From JANQKX01 sp039028695 (GTDB lineage Bacteria > Pseudomonadota > Alphaproteobacteria > Kiloniellales > Kiloniellaceae), in the NCBI GenBank assembly GCA_039028695.1, contig JBCCHN010000155.1, forward strand, positions 1 through 12,157: 12,157 nucleotides of DNA, written 5' to 3'. Below, piece after piece: positions 1 to 6,537 of this stretch. The position numbers and the translations under genes were made by a program. Under the pieces are notes generated by a model that was given only the letters and a program-made list of their open reading frames with translations, had not been told where the DNA came from and did no database searches. The stretch's first letter is position 1. Each line of letters opens with the position of its first letter.

Positions 1-48
1 CGAATGTCCGAAGAATTTGAGCGGGTCACGCCGCTGATGGACCTGTGA
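1..48 (+). CDS. C-terminal tail of an upstream protein (partial)
   Basis: An open frame enters from the left edge and ends at TGA (46-48), leaving 15 residues, RMSEEFERVTPLMDL. This is too short to identify. The next gene starts 10 bases after the stop, and its Shine-Dalgarno GAGGAA overlaps the stop codon, so the two are very probably in one operon. Given the flavoprotein and MoaD-like genes that follow, the missing gene could be a tungsten aldehyde oxidoreductase or ferredoxin-type subunit. That is inference from context only. Confidence 0.6.
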   Translation, partial: RMSEEFERVTPLMDL

Positions 49-58
49 GGAACGAAAT

Positions 59-1324
59 ATGAAACACGTAATTGTTGGGACCGGCCCTGCCGGGGTTATT
101 GCATCAGAGACCCTTCGTCGGACCGACCCATCTGCCGAGATCACCCTGATCGGTGGCGAAAATGAGGCACCTTATTCTCGAATGGCCTTACCCTACCTCT
201 TGGCGGAGGACGTCGCGGAGGAGGGGACGCACTTGCGTCACGGCGAGGATCACTATGACAAGCTCTCTATCAGCCTGCGCCAGGACCGGGTCACCGGCGT
301 GGATACAGCCAAAAAATCCGTATACTTAGCCAGTGATGAGGAACTTCCCTACGATCGGCTGCTAATCGCCACCGGCTCTCACACTACACGGCCGCCCATC
401 CCGGGCATGGATCTGCCGGGAATCGTCAATTGCTGGACCCTTGAAGATGGCCGCTCCATTGCCGACAAAGCCGCCCCGGGGTCGCGGGTCGTTTTGATGG
501 GCGCGGGCTTCATTGGTTGTATCGTTCTTGAGGCGCTGGCCGCGCGCAAGGTGGACCTCACCGTGGTCGAAATGGAAGACCGCATGCTGCCGCGCATGAT
601 GGATGAAATCGGCGGTGAAATGATCAAGCGCTGGTGCGAGAACCAAGGCGTGCGTGTTCTAACCTCCACCCGGGTTAATTCCATTGTTGAGAACGGCGAT
701 GCGATGACCCTTTCTCTGGGGGATGGCTCTAGCGTAGAGGCGGATCTGGTGGTCTGCGCCACAGGTGTGCGCCCCAACATCGATTTCCTCGATGGTAGCG
801 GCGTGGCCACCGACATTGGCGTTTTGGTGGATCACAATCTTCAGACTTCGGTAGAGGGTATCTATGCCGCGGGCGACGTGGCCCAGGGACCGGATTTTTC
901 CACCGGAAACCAGGAAATTCACGCCATTCAGCCGACGGCCAGCGAGCATGGGCGCATTGCCGCTTTGAACATGGCGGGCCAAACGACCAAATTTCGGGGC
1001 AGCTTGTCCATGAACGTGCTCAATACTCTGGAACTCATCTCCAGCTCCTTCGGTTTATGGATGGGCGTTCCCGGCGGTGAGCGGGCAGAGGCCGTCGACC
1101 ACGAGGGTTTCAAGTATCTGCGTCTGGAATTTGATGGGGATGTGATTGTCGGGGCCTTGGCCCTAGGGCTCACCCAGCATGTGGGGGTGGTGCGCGGCCT
1201 CATTCAGACCCAGGTCAAGTTGGGCGAATGGAAGGATCGACTGCTCAAGGATCCCCATCTGGTCATGGATGCTTATTTGGAGTGCACGCAGGGCATTGCC
1301 TCACCGGCCTCGCGGCCCTTCTAG
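59..1324 (+). CDS. FAD-dependent NAD(P)H oxidoreductase (pyridine nucleotide-disulfide type)
   Basis: This is a 421-residue flavoprotein that would pass electrons between NAD(P)H and a partner iron-sulfur or molybdenum/tungsten protein. The N-terminal FAD Rossmann motif GTGPAG is at residues 7-12, a LLIATGS segment at 101-107, the second NAD(P)-binding motif GAGFIG at 148-153, an ATGVRPN segment at 234-240, and the FAD-phosphate motif GIYAAGDVA at 267-275. There is no CxxxxC redox disulfide near the N-terminus, so it resembles the NirB N-terminal, rubredoxin reductase and AorC-like group more than thioredoxin or lipoamide reductases. The ATG at 59 has GAGGAA 6 bases upstream. The stop overlaps the GTG of the MoaD-like gene (TAGTG), which indicates translational coupling. 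A flavoprotein joined to a MoaD-like carrier recalls the aldehyde oxidoreductase (AOR) operon of Aromatoleum, where the FAD subunit is AorC. The assignment as an AOR subunit is inference because the catalytic subunit would lie outside the window. Confidence 0.85.
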   Translation: MKHVIVGTGPAGVIASETLRRTDPSAEITLIGGENEAPYSRMALPYLLAEDVAEEGTHLRHGEDHYDKLSISLRQDRVTGVDTAKKSVYLASDEELPYDRLLIATGSHTTRPPIPGMDLPGIVNCWTLEDGRSIADKAAPGSRVVLMGAGFIGCIVLEALAARKVDLTVVEMEDRMLPRMMDEIGGEMIKRWCENQGVRVLTSTRVNSIVENGDAMTLSLGDGSSVEADLVVCATGVRPNIDFLDGSGVATDIGVLVDHNLQTSVEGIYAAGDVAQGPDFSTGNQEIHAIQPTASEHGRIAALNMAGQTTKFRGSLSMNVLNTLELISSSFGLWMGVPGGERAEAVDHEGFKYLRLEFDGDVIVGALALGLTQHVGVVRGLIQTQVKLGEWKDRLLKDPHLVMDAYLECTQGIASPASRPF

Positions 1325-1575
1325 TGCAGATCACGGTCAAGACCGGGGGGCGCTTGGGACGGTTTTTGCCGCCGGGCAGCGAGCGCAACTTGGGCAAAGT
1401 TGACGTGCCGTCGGGTGCTACCCCGGCCGATGTGATTCGACAACTCGGAATGCCCGAGGATGGCAGCTATTTGGTTATCCTAAACGGCACCTCGGTGCCC
1501 AAGTCGGAACGGGCCAGCCGAAATCTGGAGGCTGATGATAATCTGGCCATTATGCCACCGCTGAAGGGCGGCTGA
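1324..1575 (+). CDS. MoaD/ThiS-family sulfur carrier protein
   Basis: This is an 83-residue beta-grasp sulfur carrier. It starts MQITVKTGG, has a central stretch predicted to fold like MoaD (VPSGATPADVIRQLGMP, then VILNGTSVPKSE), and ends NLAIMPPLKGG. The C-terminal Gly-Gly is what an E1-like MoeB-type enzyme adenylates and converts to a thiocarboxylate. That thiocarboxylate supplies dithiolene sulfur for molybdopterin. The chosen start is the GTG at 1324, which overlaps the preceding stop (TAGTG) and puts the N-terminus where MoaD proteins begin. A longer in-frame reading from 1228 would run back into the flavoprotein gene and is rejected. MoaD-like genes inside tungsten oxidoreductase operons usually serve a dedicated tungsto- or molybdopterin. 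ThiS (thiazole synthesis) is less likely because no thi genes are visible. Confidence 0.85.
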   Translation: MQITVKTGGRLGRFLPPGSERNLGKVDVPSGATPADVIRQLGMPEDGSYLVILNGTSVPKSERASRNLEADDNLAIMPPLKGG

Positions 1576-1584
1576 GGTCGCGAA

Positions 1585-1851
1585 TTAGGCCTTTGAAGTG
1601 CTCTTACGCTCAAATTCGATGGAGCGGGCGGCCAATTTTTTGTGGTCGACCCCGTAGTTGCGCCGGATTTTCACGTTTCTAAGGATCACCTCCAAGCAGA
1701 GAACATCATGGTGATGGCCAGGGTCCGGATCGGCATATTGGGCCTTGAACTTCTGTACCATGTCCATTTCGTGGGTCATGAGCTCATCGGCGCGCTTTTC
1801 CAACGCCTCGATAAGGTCGGTAATCTTGGCTCGGCGGCCTAACGAAAACAT
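1585..1851 (-). CDS. Small uncharacterised helical protein
   Basis: This is an 88-residue charged protein starting MFSLGRRAKITDLIEALEKRADEL and ending FERKSTSKA. I do not recognise the family. The N-terminal half is rich in helix-forming residues and may be amphipathic (residues about 9-36). A His cluster (GHHHD) at about 45-49 precedes a short hydrophobic stretch, and the C-terminus is strongly basic. There is no signal peptide or membrane segment. Its codons look coding, with mostly C or G in third position, like the neighbours. The overlapping plus-strand frame at 1642-1842 does not read like a protein. The ribosome binding site is weak: AAGG lies about 13 bases before the ATG. The stop is 9 bases from the stop of the convergent MoaD-like gene. 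Probably a real gene with its own promoter in 1852-1938. Confidence 0.6.
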   Translation of the reverse strand: MFSLGRRAKITDLIEALEKRADELMTHEMDMVQKFKAQYADPDPGHHHDVLCLEVILRNVKIRRNYGVDHKKLAARSIEFERKSTSKA

Positions 1852-1953
1852 GGGAATTGCCCATCCTTGTCCCTGTTGGTGGCTTAGGGTAACGACTCTT
1901 GGGTAAAGGCGTAAAGTTATTTTGCCGGCAGATCATCTTTGAACGAGGAACGA

Positions 1954-3504
1954 ATGGCCGAAGGAATTCAGCTGGGGCGGGATCATCTGGAACCCGACAA
2001 CGTCGCCGAGGTTGCCAGAGAGGCTCGGCCGGTGGTCTTGTCTGAAGAGACCCGAGACCTGGTGAGCCGCGCCCGTGCGGTGTTGGAACGCTATGAACGT
2101 GAAGATCGGCCGGTCTATGGCCTGACCCGCGGCTTGGGCAATCAGGTGGAAAACAAGGTCTCCCAAGAAGACCGGGACGGCTACAGTCGGCTCATGATGG
2201 TGGCCAGGGCCTGCGGAACCGGGCCGGAGCTGCCCAGACCCGCTGTTCGGGCCGCCCTTTTTGCTCGTGCCGCCGGTATGGCTCAAGGGGGCTCCGGCGT
2301 TCGGCCCCAGGTGATAGATCAAATCATTAAGGTTTTGCAGGCTGATATCTGCCCCGTGGTGCCGTCAATAGGTTCGGTGGGGGCTTCGGATCTGCCTTTG
2401 ATGGCCAATTTGGGTCTGGGCCTGATCGGTGAGGGACTGGTGATCTGGCGCGGCCAGCGCATGCCGGCCAGCGAAGCTTTGCGGGAAGCGGGCATCGCTC
2501 CCCTTTCCCTGGCTGCCAAAGAGGGTGTGGCCATTTGCGCCGCCAACGCCATTTCTACCGGGATGGGGGCCTTGGTTCACACGGATTGCCATCGTTTGTT
2601 GGAGGCCTTGGAGGCGGTCGTGATTCTCAGCTTTGAGGCCTTCCGCGCCAATCCATCACCTCTGGACGGGCGCATCGCCGCGGCCCGACCGGCCCCCGGC
2701 CAGGTCCTGGCCGCCGAGCGCTTGCGGGCCAAATGGATGGGCAGCGACCTTTTCCAAGATGGCGCGCCCCGGCGGCTACAAGACCCCATCAGCCTGCGCT
2801 GTGTCAGCCATGTGCATGGCAGCCTGTTCACCGCCTTGGAGGCTGTGCGCGCGCATCTGCTCGGCGAACTGAACGGGGCAGGGGATAATCCTTTGGTGAT
2901 GGTTGAGGGCGAGGAGATCCTCTCAACGGGCAATTTCCACACCCCCGGCATGGCCCTTTCCTTCGATTCCTTGGCTTTGGCGGTTCACCAGGTGGCCAGT
3001 TTGAGCAGTAACAGGTTGCGGCGCATCAGCGAGGCCAAGTTGACCGATTTGCCGGAGCGGTTGACGACCCGTCAGGGATTGCGTATCGGCCTGGCCATGC
3101 TGTCATTGAACGCCCAATGCTTGGTTAAGGAAATCGCCCGATTGGGCCAGCCGGCAAGCCTTGCGACCGATTCCCTCTATGACGTGGAAGACGATTGCCC
3201 CATGACCTTGGCCGCAGTCCGCAAGGCCGAAGAGGCTCTTGGGCATCTGGCCGCGGTGATCGCTTGCGAACTGATGGTCGCCGCGCAAGCCCTGGATTTG
3301 CGGGCGCCCGACCGTGTCTGCGCGGTCGCCGGGGCGATTCACGATGCGGTGCGAGAAGAAGTGGACTATTTGGACGACGACCGATCCTTGACCGAGGACT
3401 TGACGCGGGCAACGGATTTGGTCCGCTCGGGCCGTCTGAACCGCGTGCTAGGAGCGGCGTTGGGTCAGGGTCCGGTTTCCTTTCGGTCCCATCAAGCCGG
3501 TTAG
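1954..3504 (+). CDS. Aromatic amino acid lyase (HAL/PAL family) homologue without an MIO triad
   Basis: This 516-residue protein has the fold signature of histidine/phenylalanine ammonia-lyases: YGLTRGLGN (Tyr55), a SGVRP segment, GSVGAS (140-145) with GLIGEG downstream, QDPISLRC (276-283), GNFH (326-329) and VEDDCPM near 411-417. In active members the cofactor MIO forms from Ala-Ser-Gly within GSVGASGDL. Here the sequence is GSVGASDL, so the Gly is missing. Other changes in the usual alignment are Asn-Gly-Thr to Ala-Ala-Asn (about 196-198), the Tyr of QDPYSLR to Ile, and the substrate-selectivity pair (Ser-His in HAL, Phe-Leu in PAL, His-Leu in TAL) to Ala-Arg (84-85). Deamination by the normal mechanism is therefore doubtful. 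The ATG at 1954 is preferred over an in-frame TTG at 1939 because GAGGAA sits at 1945-1950, just before it. The stop overlaps the convergent deacylase stop by 4 bases. Family is secure; reaction is unknown. Confidence 0.85.
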   Translation: MAEGIQLGRDHLEPDNVAEVAREARPVVLSEETRDLVSRARAVLERYEREDRPVYGLTRGLGNQVENKVSQEDRDGYSRLMMVARACGTGPELPRPAVRAALFARAAGMAQGGSGVRPQVIDQIIKVLQADICPVVPSIGSVGASDLPLMANLGLGLIGEGLVIWRGQRMPASEALREAGIAPLSLAAKEGVAICAANAISTGMGALVHTDCHRLLEALEAVVILSFEAFRANPSPLDGRIAAARPAPGQVLAAERLRAKWMGSDLFQDGAPRRLQDPISLRCVSHVHGSLFTALEAVRAHLLGELNGAGDNPLVMVEGEEILSTGNFHTPGMALSFDSLALAVHQVASLSSNRLRRISEAKLTDLPERLTTRQGLRIGLAMLSLNAQCLVKEIARLGQPASLATDSLYDVEDDCPMTLAAVRKAEEALGHLAAVIACELMVAAQALDLRAPDRVCAVAGAIHDAVREEVDYLDDDRSLTEDLTRATDLVRSGRLNRVLGAALGQGPVSFRSHQAG

Positions 3505-4940
3505 CGCGCCTTGCGCCGCAAAAGTTGGCCGGGTCCGGCGCCGCTGTGGCATTTGTCCTGCCATACGATCTGTCCATTGACCAGCACGGCTTCAATACCG
3601 TCTGCGGCCTGGCAGGGCTCCGCAAAGGTCGCTTTGTCGATGATCTTATCCGGATCAAAAAGAATCAGGTCCGCATAGGCACCCGGGCGGATCTCGCCCC
3701 GGCCTTCCAGCCCAAAAACACTGGCCGGTTTCCCGGTCATGCGATGGACCGCCTGCTCAAGCTCCAATAGTCCGAGATCGCGACAATAATGGCCCAAGAC
3801 TCTGGGGAAAGTCCCCCACAAGCGGGGATGGGGCTGCTTATCATGAGGCAGACCGTCCGAACCGATCATGGTACCGTCAAAGGTCATGATCCTCTGCAGG
3901 TCACCCTCGTCCATTTGGAAATAGATGGCACCGGCGGGGGCAAGCCGCTCCGCGGCCGTGAAAATCGAACAGCCCCACTCCGCGGCGATTTGGGAGAGAT
4001 GACGTCCGGCACACTCCGGATAGGGGTCGGACCAGGTGATCAGGACTTCCTCGGTCCGGTCCAAGTATTTGGCTAAAAGAACCGTTGAGCTGGCGATATA
4101 GGGGTAGCAGTCCAACTCGATGGTTAGATCTTGGCGCGCCAGGGCGATGGCCTGCAGTGTCTCCTTGCTGCGGCCCCAATTGCGGTGGCCGGCACACTTT
4201 TTGTGGGAAATGACGATGGGCACCTGGGCAGTGCGGCCGACCCGAAAGGTCTCCTCCAGGGCGGCCATGATCTCATCGCCCTCATCGCGCATATGGGTGG
4301 TGTAGATGCCTCCGCGCTGTGCCAAAGGTGCGCAGAGCCGGGCCACTTCCTGCTCCTCAGCCTCCTTAGCCGGCGGATAATCTAGGCCTGAACTGAGCCC
4401 GATGGCGCCGCCCGCAAGTGCTGCATCCAAGTCGGCTGCCATCTTATTGATTTCCTTCTCACTGGCCGGTCTGTCAAGCTGATCCATGGCACCAGCGCGC
4501 AGCGAAGAATGCCCGATAAGGGCTGCCACGTTGACGGCTGGCGCCGCCTCATGAAAGGCTCGGGCATAGTCGGAAAAGCTGGAAAATCGGTAGTCCGATT
4601 GATCTCCGATCAGATTAAGAGGCGGGGGCGGATTGCTGGTCATCGCAATGGGTGAAAGGCTGATCCCGCAGTTCCCCACGACCACGCTTGTCACCCCCTG
4701 ACTGACTTTCGGCGTCATGTGGGGCGTCGCCAGCACGGCTCTGTCGTCATGGGTGTGGACGTCGATAAAGCCCGGTGCAAGAACCAACCCAGCCCCGTCC
4801 AAAGCCCTGGAGGATTGCTTTGTGCCCAGGTTGCCCACCTCGGCGATACGGTCGCCGGTAACCCCTACGTCCGCTTGGAAGGCGGCCCGCCCGCTGCCGT
4901 CAATGACCTTGGCGCCGCCGATGACCAGATCGAAATTCAT
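3501..4940 (-). CDS. N-acyl-D-amino-acid deacylase (D-aminoacylase), amidohydrolase superfamily
   Basis: This 479-residue enzyme should hydrolyse N-acylated D-amino acids to the free D-amino acid and a carboxylate. The N-terminal small beta domain is followed by the metal motif PGFIDVHTHDD (His62, His64), VVVGNCGIS with bridging Cys91, GLSSGLDYPP, YTTHMRDEGD (His216), VISHKKCAG (His246) and IGSDGLPHD (Asp362). These line up at nearly constant offset with the zinc-site residues of the Alcaligenes D-aminoacylase (His67, His69, Cys96, His220, His250, Asp366), so the site looks intact. The C-terminal RPGAYADLILFDP and VNGQIVW segments complete the beta domain. Length matches the family. There is no signal peptide, so it is probably cytoplasmic. 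The ATG at 4940 lacks a strong Shine-Dalgarno. It converges on the lyase-like gene with a 4-base stop overlap and is divergent from the membrane protein gene at 5194. The exact acyl-amino-acid substrate cannot be read from the sequence. Confidence 0.88.
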   Translation of the reverse strand: MNFDLVIGGAKVIDGSGRAAFQADVGVTGDRIAEVGNLGTKQSSRALDGAGLVLAPGFIDVHTHDDRAVLATPHMTPKVSQGVTSVVVGNCGISLSPIAMTSNPPPPLNLIGDQSDYRFSSFSDYARAFHEAAPAVNVAALIGHSSLRAGAMDQLDRPASEKEINKMAADLDAALAGGAIGLSSGLDYPPAKEAEEQEVARLCAPLAQRGGIYTTHMRDEGDEIMAALEETFRVGRTAQVPIVISHKKCAGHRNWGRSKETLQAIALARQDLTIELDCYPYIASSTVLLAKYLDRTEEVLITWSDPYPECAGRHLSQIAAEWGCSIFTAAERLAPAGAIYFQMDEGDLQRIMTFDGTMIGSDGLPHDKQPHPRLWGTFPRVLGHYCRDLGLLELEQAVHRMTGKPASVFGLEGRGEIRPGAYADLILFDPDKIIDKATFAEPCQAADGIEAVLVNGQIVWQDKCHSGAGPGQLLRRKAR

Positions 4941-5022
4941 TCATTCTGATAACCGGTGGCGCCGCCCGAAACCACTGTAAAAAGCACCGGCCGATAATTT
5001 TCTTTGTCCCGAGTCCCCGCCT

Positions 5023-5053
5023 TCGCAAGTATACATCTCGCCGGGACTTGCGA
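5023..5053. repeat. 8-bp perfect inverted repeat with an overlapping alternative arm
   Basis: TCGCAAGT (5023-5030) and ACTTGCGA (5046-5053) are perfect inverted arms around a 15-base loop. A second perfect pair, AGTCCC (5012-5017) and GGGACT (5043-5048), shares bases with the right arm, so the two stems cannot both form fully. It lies in the divergent promoter region between the deacylase and the membrane protein gene. It may be an operator or part of a transcribed leader. Confidence 0.5.
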
Positions 5054-5058
5054 GTGCT

Positions 5059-5091
5059 CTGGTAGAGTGCTAGTAGAGTACTAGAAGAAAT
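5059..5091. repeat. Three imperfect 11-bp tandem repeats containing a 15-bp palindrome
   Basis: The units CTGGTAGAGTG, CTAGTAGAGTA and CTAGAAGAAAT follow head to tail. The middle unit and start of the third form a perfect dyad, CTAGTA-GAG-TACTAG (5070-5084). Direct repeats at one helical turn combined with a dyad are typical of regulator binding sites. No regulator is identified. Confidence 0.45.
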
Positions 5092-5105
5092 CGGGAAACT
5101 CTTGT

Positions 5106-5121
5106 AATTATTAAAATAATT
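5106..5121. promoter_or_regulatory. AT-only perfect palindrome, possible promoter/operator
   Basis: AATTATT-AA-AATAATT has two 7-base perfect arms and stands out as AT-only in a GC-rich region. It lies about 70 bases upstream of the ATG at 5194, where a promoter for the membrane protein gene would be expected. It could contain a -10 element or be bound by an AT-preferring regulator. Confidence 0.4.
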
Positions 5122-5193
5122 TAGAGAGTTGTGGGGCAACGGCGACCCTTCCTTGCGGGGGCTGTCTTCGTCGTTGAGGAGGCAGATAATACC

Positions 5194-5922
5194 ATGTCCT
5201 TGGGCCTGCGCGAAAATCGCAAGCGCCGTCAGCGTCAATTTTGGTGGCGGATTGCCAAATTTTGTTTTGGAATCGCTATATTTTTGGCTCTTGCTGGATA
5301 TGCCTATCTGGCGGGCAAAGACTTGGCCCAACACGAGGTGCAGCGCCAGGGCGAAAAAATTGCCGAGATGGAAGAGGCATTGGTAGCCTTTCAGGATCGC
5401 AATAAGGACCTGTCCGGAAAATTGCAAAAACTGGTTGAGGTGGCCGAAGAATGGAAGGCCCGCTATGAACGGGATATCCCGACGGGCGAGTTGGACCGCT
5501 TGCTGCAAATGACACGGGCGAAGCTTGAAGGCGGACTGGATCCTGATCGCCTTGCCTTTTTCATAGAGTCAGCGCGGCCACCGCACAATTGCGATGAGGA
5601 GCCCGTGACCAAGCGCTTTATCGTACGCACCTCATTGCAAGGACAAGGCAATGACACGGTCAGCTTTGCTCAGAATGCGGTCACGGTGACGGCGCAGGGC
5701 GAGGCCAGTGTGGACGCCAATGGCAATGCTGAAGCTTGGTTTGACAAGGCCAAACCCCTGACGGTGACCTTTACTCAGCTCGGCGGGGAGCAAACGGTCG
5801 TGGAGGGCGAACTACCCCTCTATAGCAGGCTGATTGTTGGAGCCAATGAATATCGATTTGGCGTCACCGAGGGTCCCCGGGGATTTGTGTTGGTGGTGGC
5901 CGAAAGGTGCGACTATCCCTAA
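5194..5922 (+). CDS. Single-pass membrane protein with coiled coil, unknown function
   Basis: This is a 242-residue protein I cannot assign to a named family. The first 20 residues are strongly basic (ENRKRRQRQ). A hydrophobic segment at about 21-40 (AKFCFGIAIFLALAGYAYLA) is a transmembrane anchor with the positive-inside pattern for a cytoplasmic N-terminus. Residues about 46-92 are rich in Glu, Lys, Gln and Leu and look like a coiled coil. From about 138 the sequence alternates like a beta domain (FIVRTSL, AVTVTAQGEASVDANGNAEAWF, LTVTFTQL, RFGVTEG, FVLVVAERCDYP). The domain's Cys133 and Cys239 could form a periplasmic disulfide. The ATG at 5194 is preferred because GGAGG lies about 10 bases upstream. 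A GTG at 5131 would add 21 poorly hydrophobic residues before the basic stretch. The upstream region is rich in palindromes. It could be an envelope structural or scaffold protein, which is inference. Confidence 0.75.
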   Translation: MSLGLRENRKRRQRQFWWRIAKFCFGIAIFLALAGYAYLAGKDLAQHEVQRQGEKIAEMEEALVAFQDRNKDLSGKLQKLVEVAEEWKARYERDIPTGELDRLLQMTRAKLEGGLDPDRLAFFIESARPPHNCDEEPVTKRFIVRTSLQGQGNDTVSFAQNAVTVTAQGEASVDANGNAEAWFDKAKPLTVTFTQLGGEQTVVEGELPLYSRLIVGANEYRFGVTEGPRGFVLVVAERCDYP

Positions 5923-6088
5923 GCCCCGGTGCTGCTCATTTACCTCCTATCGGCAAGATTTTTTCACATTGCTTCTGAAAGTTAGTTGCTAATAGGCGCA
6001 ACCAAAAATAAAACACCTTGTCGAAACGCGGCTTTAGGATCGTTTCCTCTTGAAGGGGCGATTGCCCGCTGATCGAGGGAGAAAGGCT

Positions 6089-6511
6089 ATGAGCACGGAT
6101 TATGCTGGTGATCTGTCGCCTTTGGCGGCGTGGGACTGCTTGGCTAAAGATACAAAGGCCGAGCTGATCGATGTGCGCAGCGAGGCAGAATGGCGCCATG
6201 TGGGATTGCCGAACCTGAGTGATCTCTCCAAGGAGGTCCACCTGATCTCGTGGCAATTTTTCCCGGATATGCGGCAAAATCTCGATTTTGTCGAGGAAAT
6301 GGAAGCAAAATCCTTTGACAAAAATCAGTGTCTCCTTTTCTTGTGCCGCTCGGGCGTGCGATCCAAATACGCCGCTCAAGTGATGACTTCGCTGGGCTAC
6401 ACCAAGTGTTTCAATGTGGCCGAGGGCTTTGAAGGAGATCGGGATCAAAACGGTCACCGGGGCACAGTGGGCGGCTGGAAGAAGGCGGACTTGCCTTGGT
6501 CGCAGGCATAA
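6089..6511 (+). CDS. Single-domain rhodanese-like sulfurtransferase
   Basis: This 140-residue rhodanese domain transfers a sulfane sulfur through an active-site cysteine persulfide. It shows the CH2A-type start LIDVRSEAEWRHVG (about 27-39) and the active-site loop CRSGVRS with Cys86 (LLFLCRSGVRSKYAA), followed by GYTKCFNVAEGFEG, the usual rhodanese C-terminal motif. It has no signal peptide, so it is cytoplasmic. The ATG at 6089 is chosen because a purine-rich GAGGGAGAAAGG precedes it; an in-frame TTG upstream at 6050 has no such support. The gene ends 26 bases before metZ and probably shares its transcript. That suggests it feeds sulfur into, or detoxifies sulfur species around, direct sulfhydrylation. 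A CRSGxRS loop favours thiosulfate-type sulfurtransferase over phosphatase-like activity. Confidence 0.88.
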   Translation: MSTDYAGDLSPLAAWDCLAKDTKAELIDVRSEAEWRHVGLPNLSDLSKEVHLISWQFFPDMRQNLDFVEEMEAKSFDKNQCLLFLCRSGVRSKYAAQVMTSLGYTKCFNVAEGFEGDRDQNGHRGTVGGWKKADLPWSQA

Positions 6512-6537
6512 TTTTTTAAAGATACTAGGTTCGTCTA

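Noticed and set aside
1642..1842. 66-residue plus-strand open frame opposite the small hypothetical gene
   Set aside because: The minus-strand frame is longer and has the more protein-like composition and codon pattern; this one has no ribosome binding site that I can see.
3125..3770. Open frames of 177 (minus) and 191 (plus) residues across the lyase/deacylase junction
   Set aside because: Both are shadows of the convergent genes. They are Arg-, Pro- and Gly-rich with no motifs.
5059..5091. CRISPR-like or transposon-end repeats
   Set aside because: The repeats are 11 bases, imperfect and without spacers. No transposase or cas gene is near, so a regulatory site is more likely.
4900..5508. 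202-residue minus-strand open frame
   Set aside because: It covers the palindrome-rich intergenic region and the start of the membrane protein gene, overlaps the deacylase start in another frame, and has composition typical of noncoding sequence.
5923..6088. SAM-II riboswitch ahead of rhodanese-metZ
   Set aside because: I looked for the pseudoknot pattern with its conserved A-rich GCUAAAAAGG-like end and did not find it. Only small unrelated hairpins are present.
5936..6457. 173-residue minus-strand open frame
   Set aside because: It is opposite the rhodanese gene, which has the CRSGVRS active site and a good ribosome binding site.
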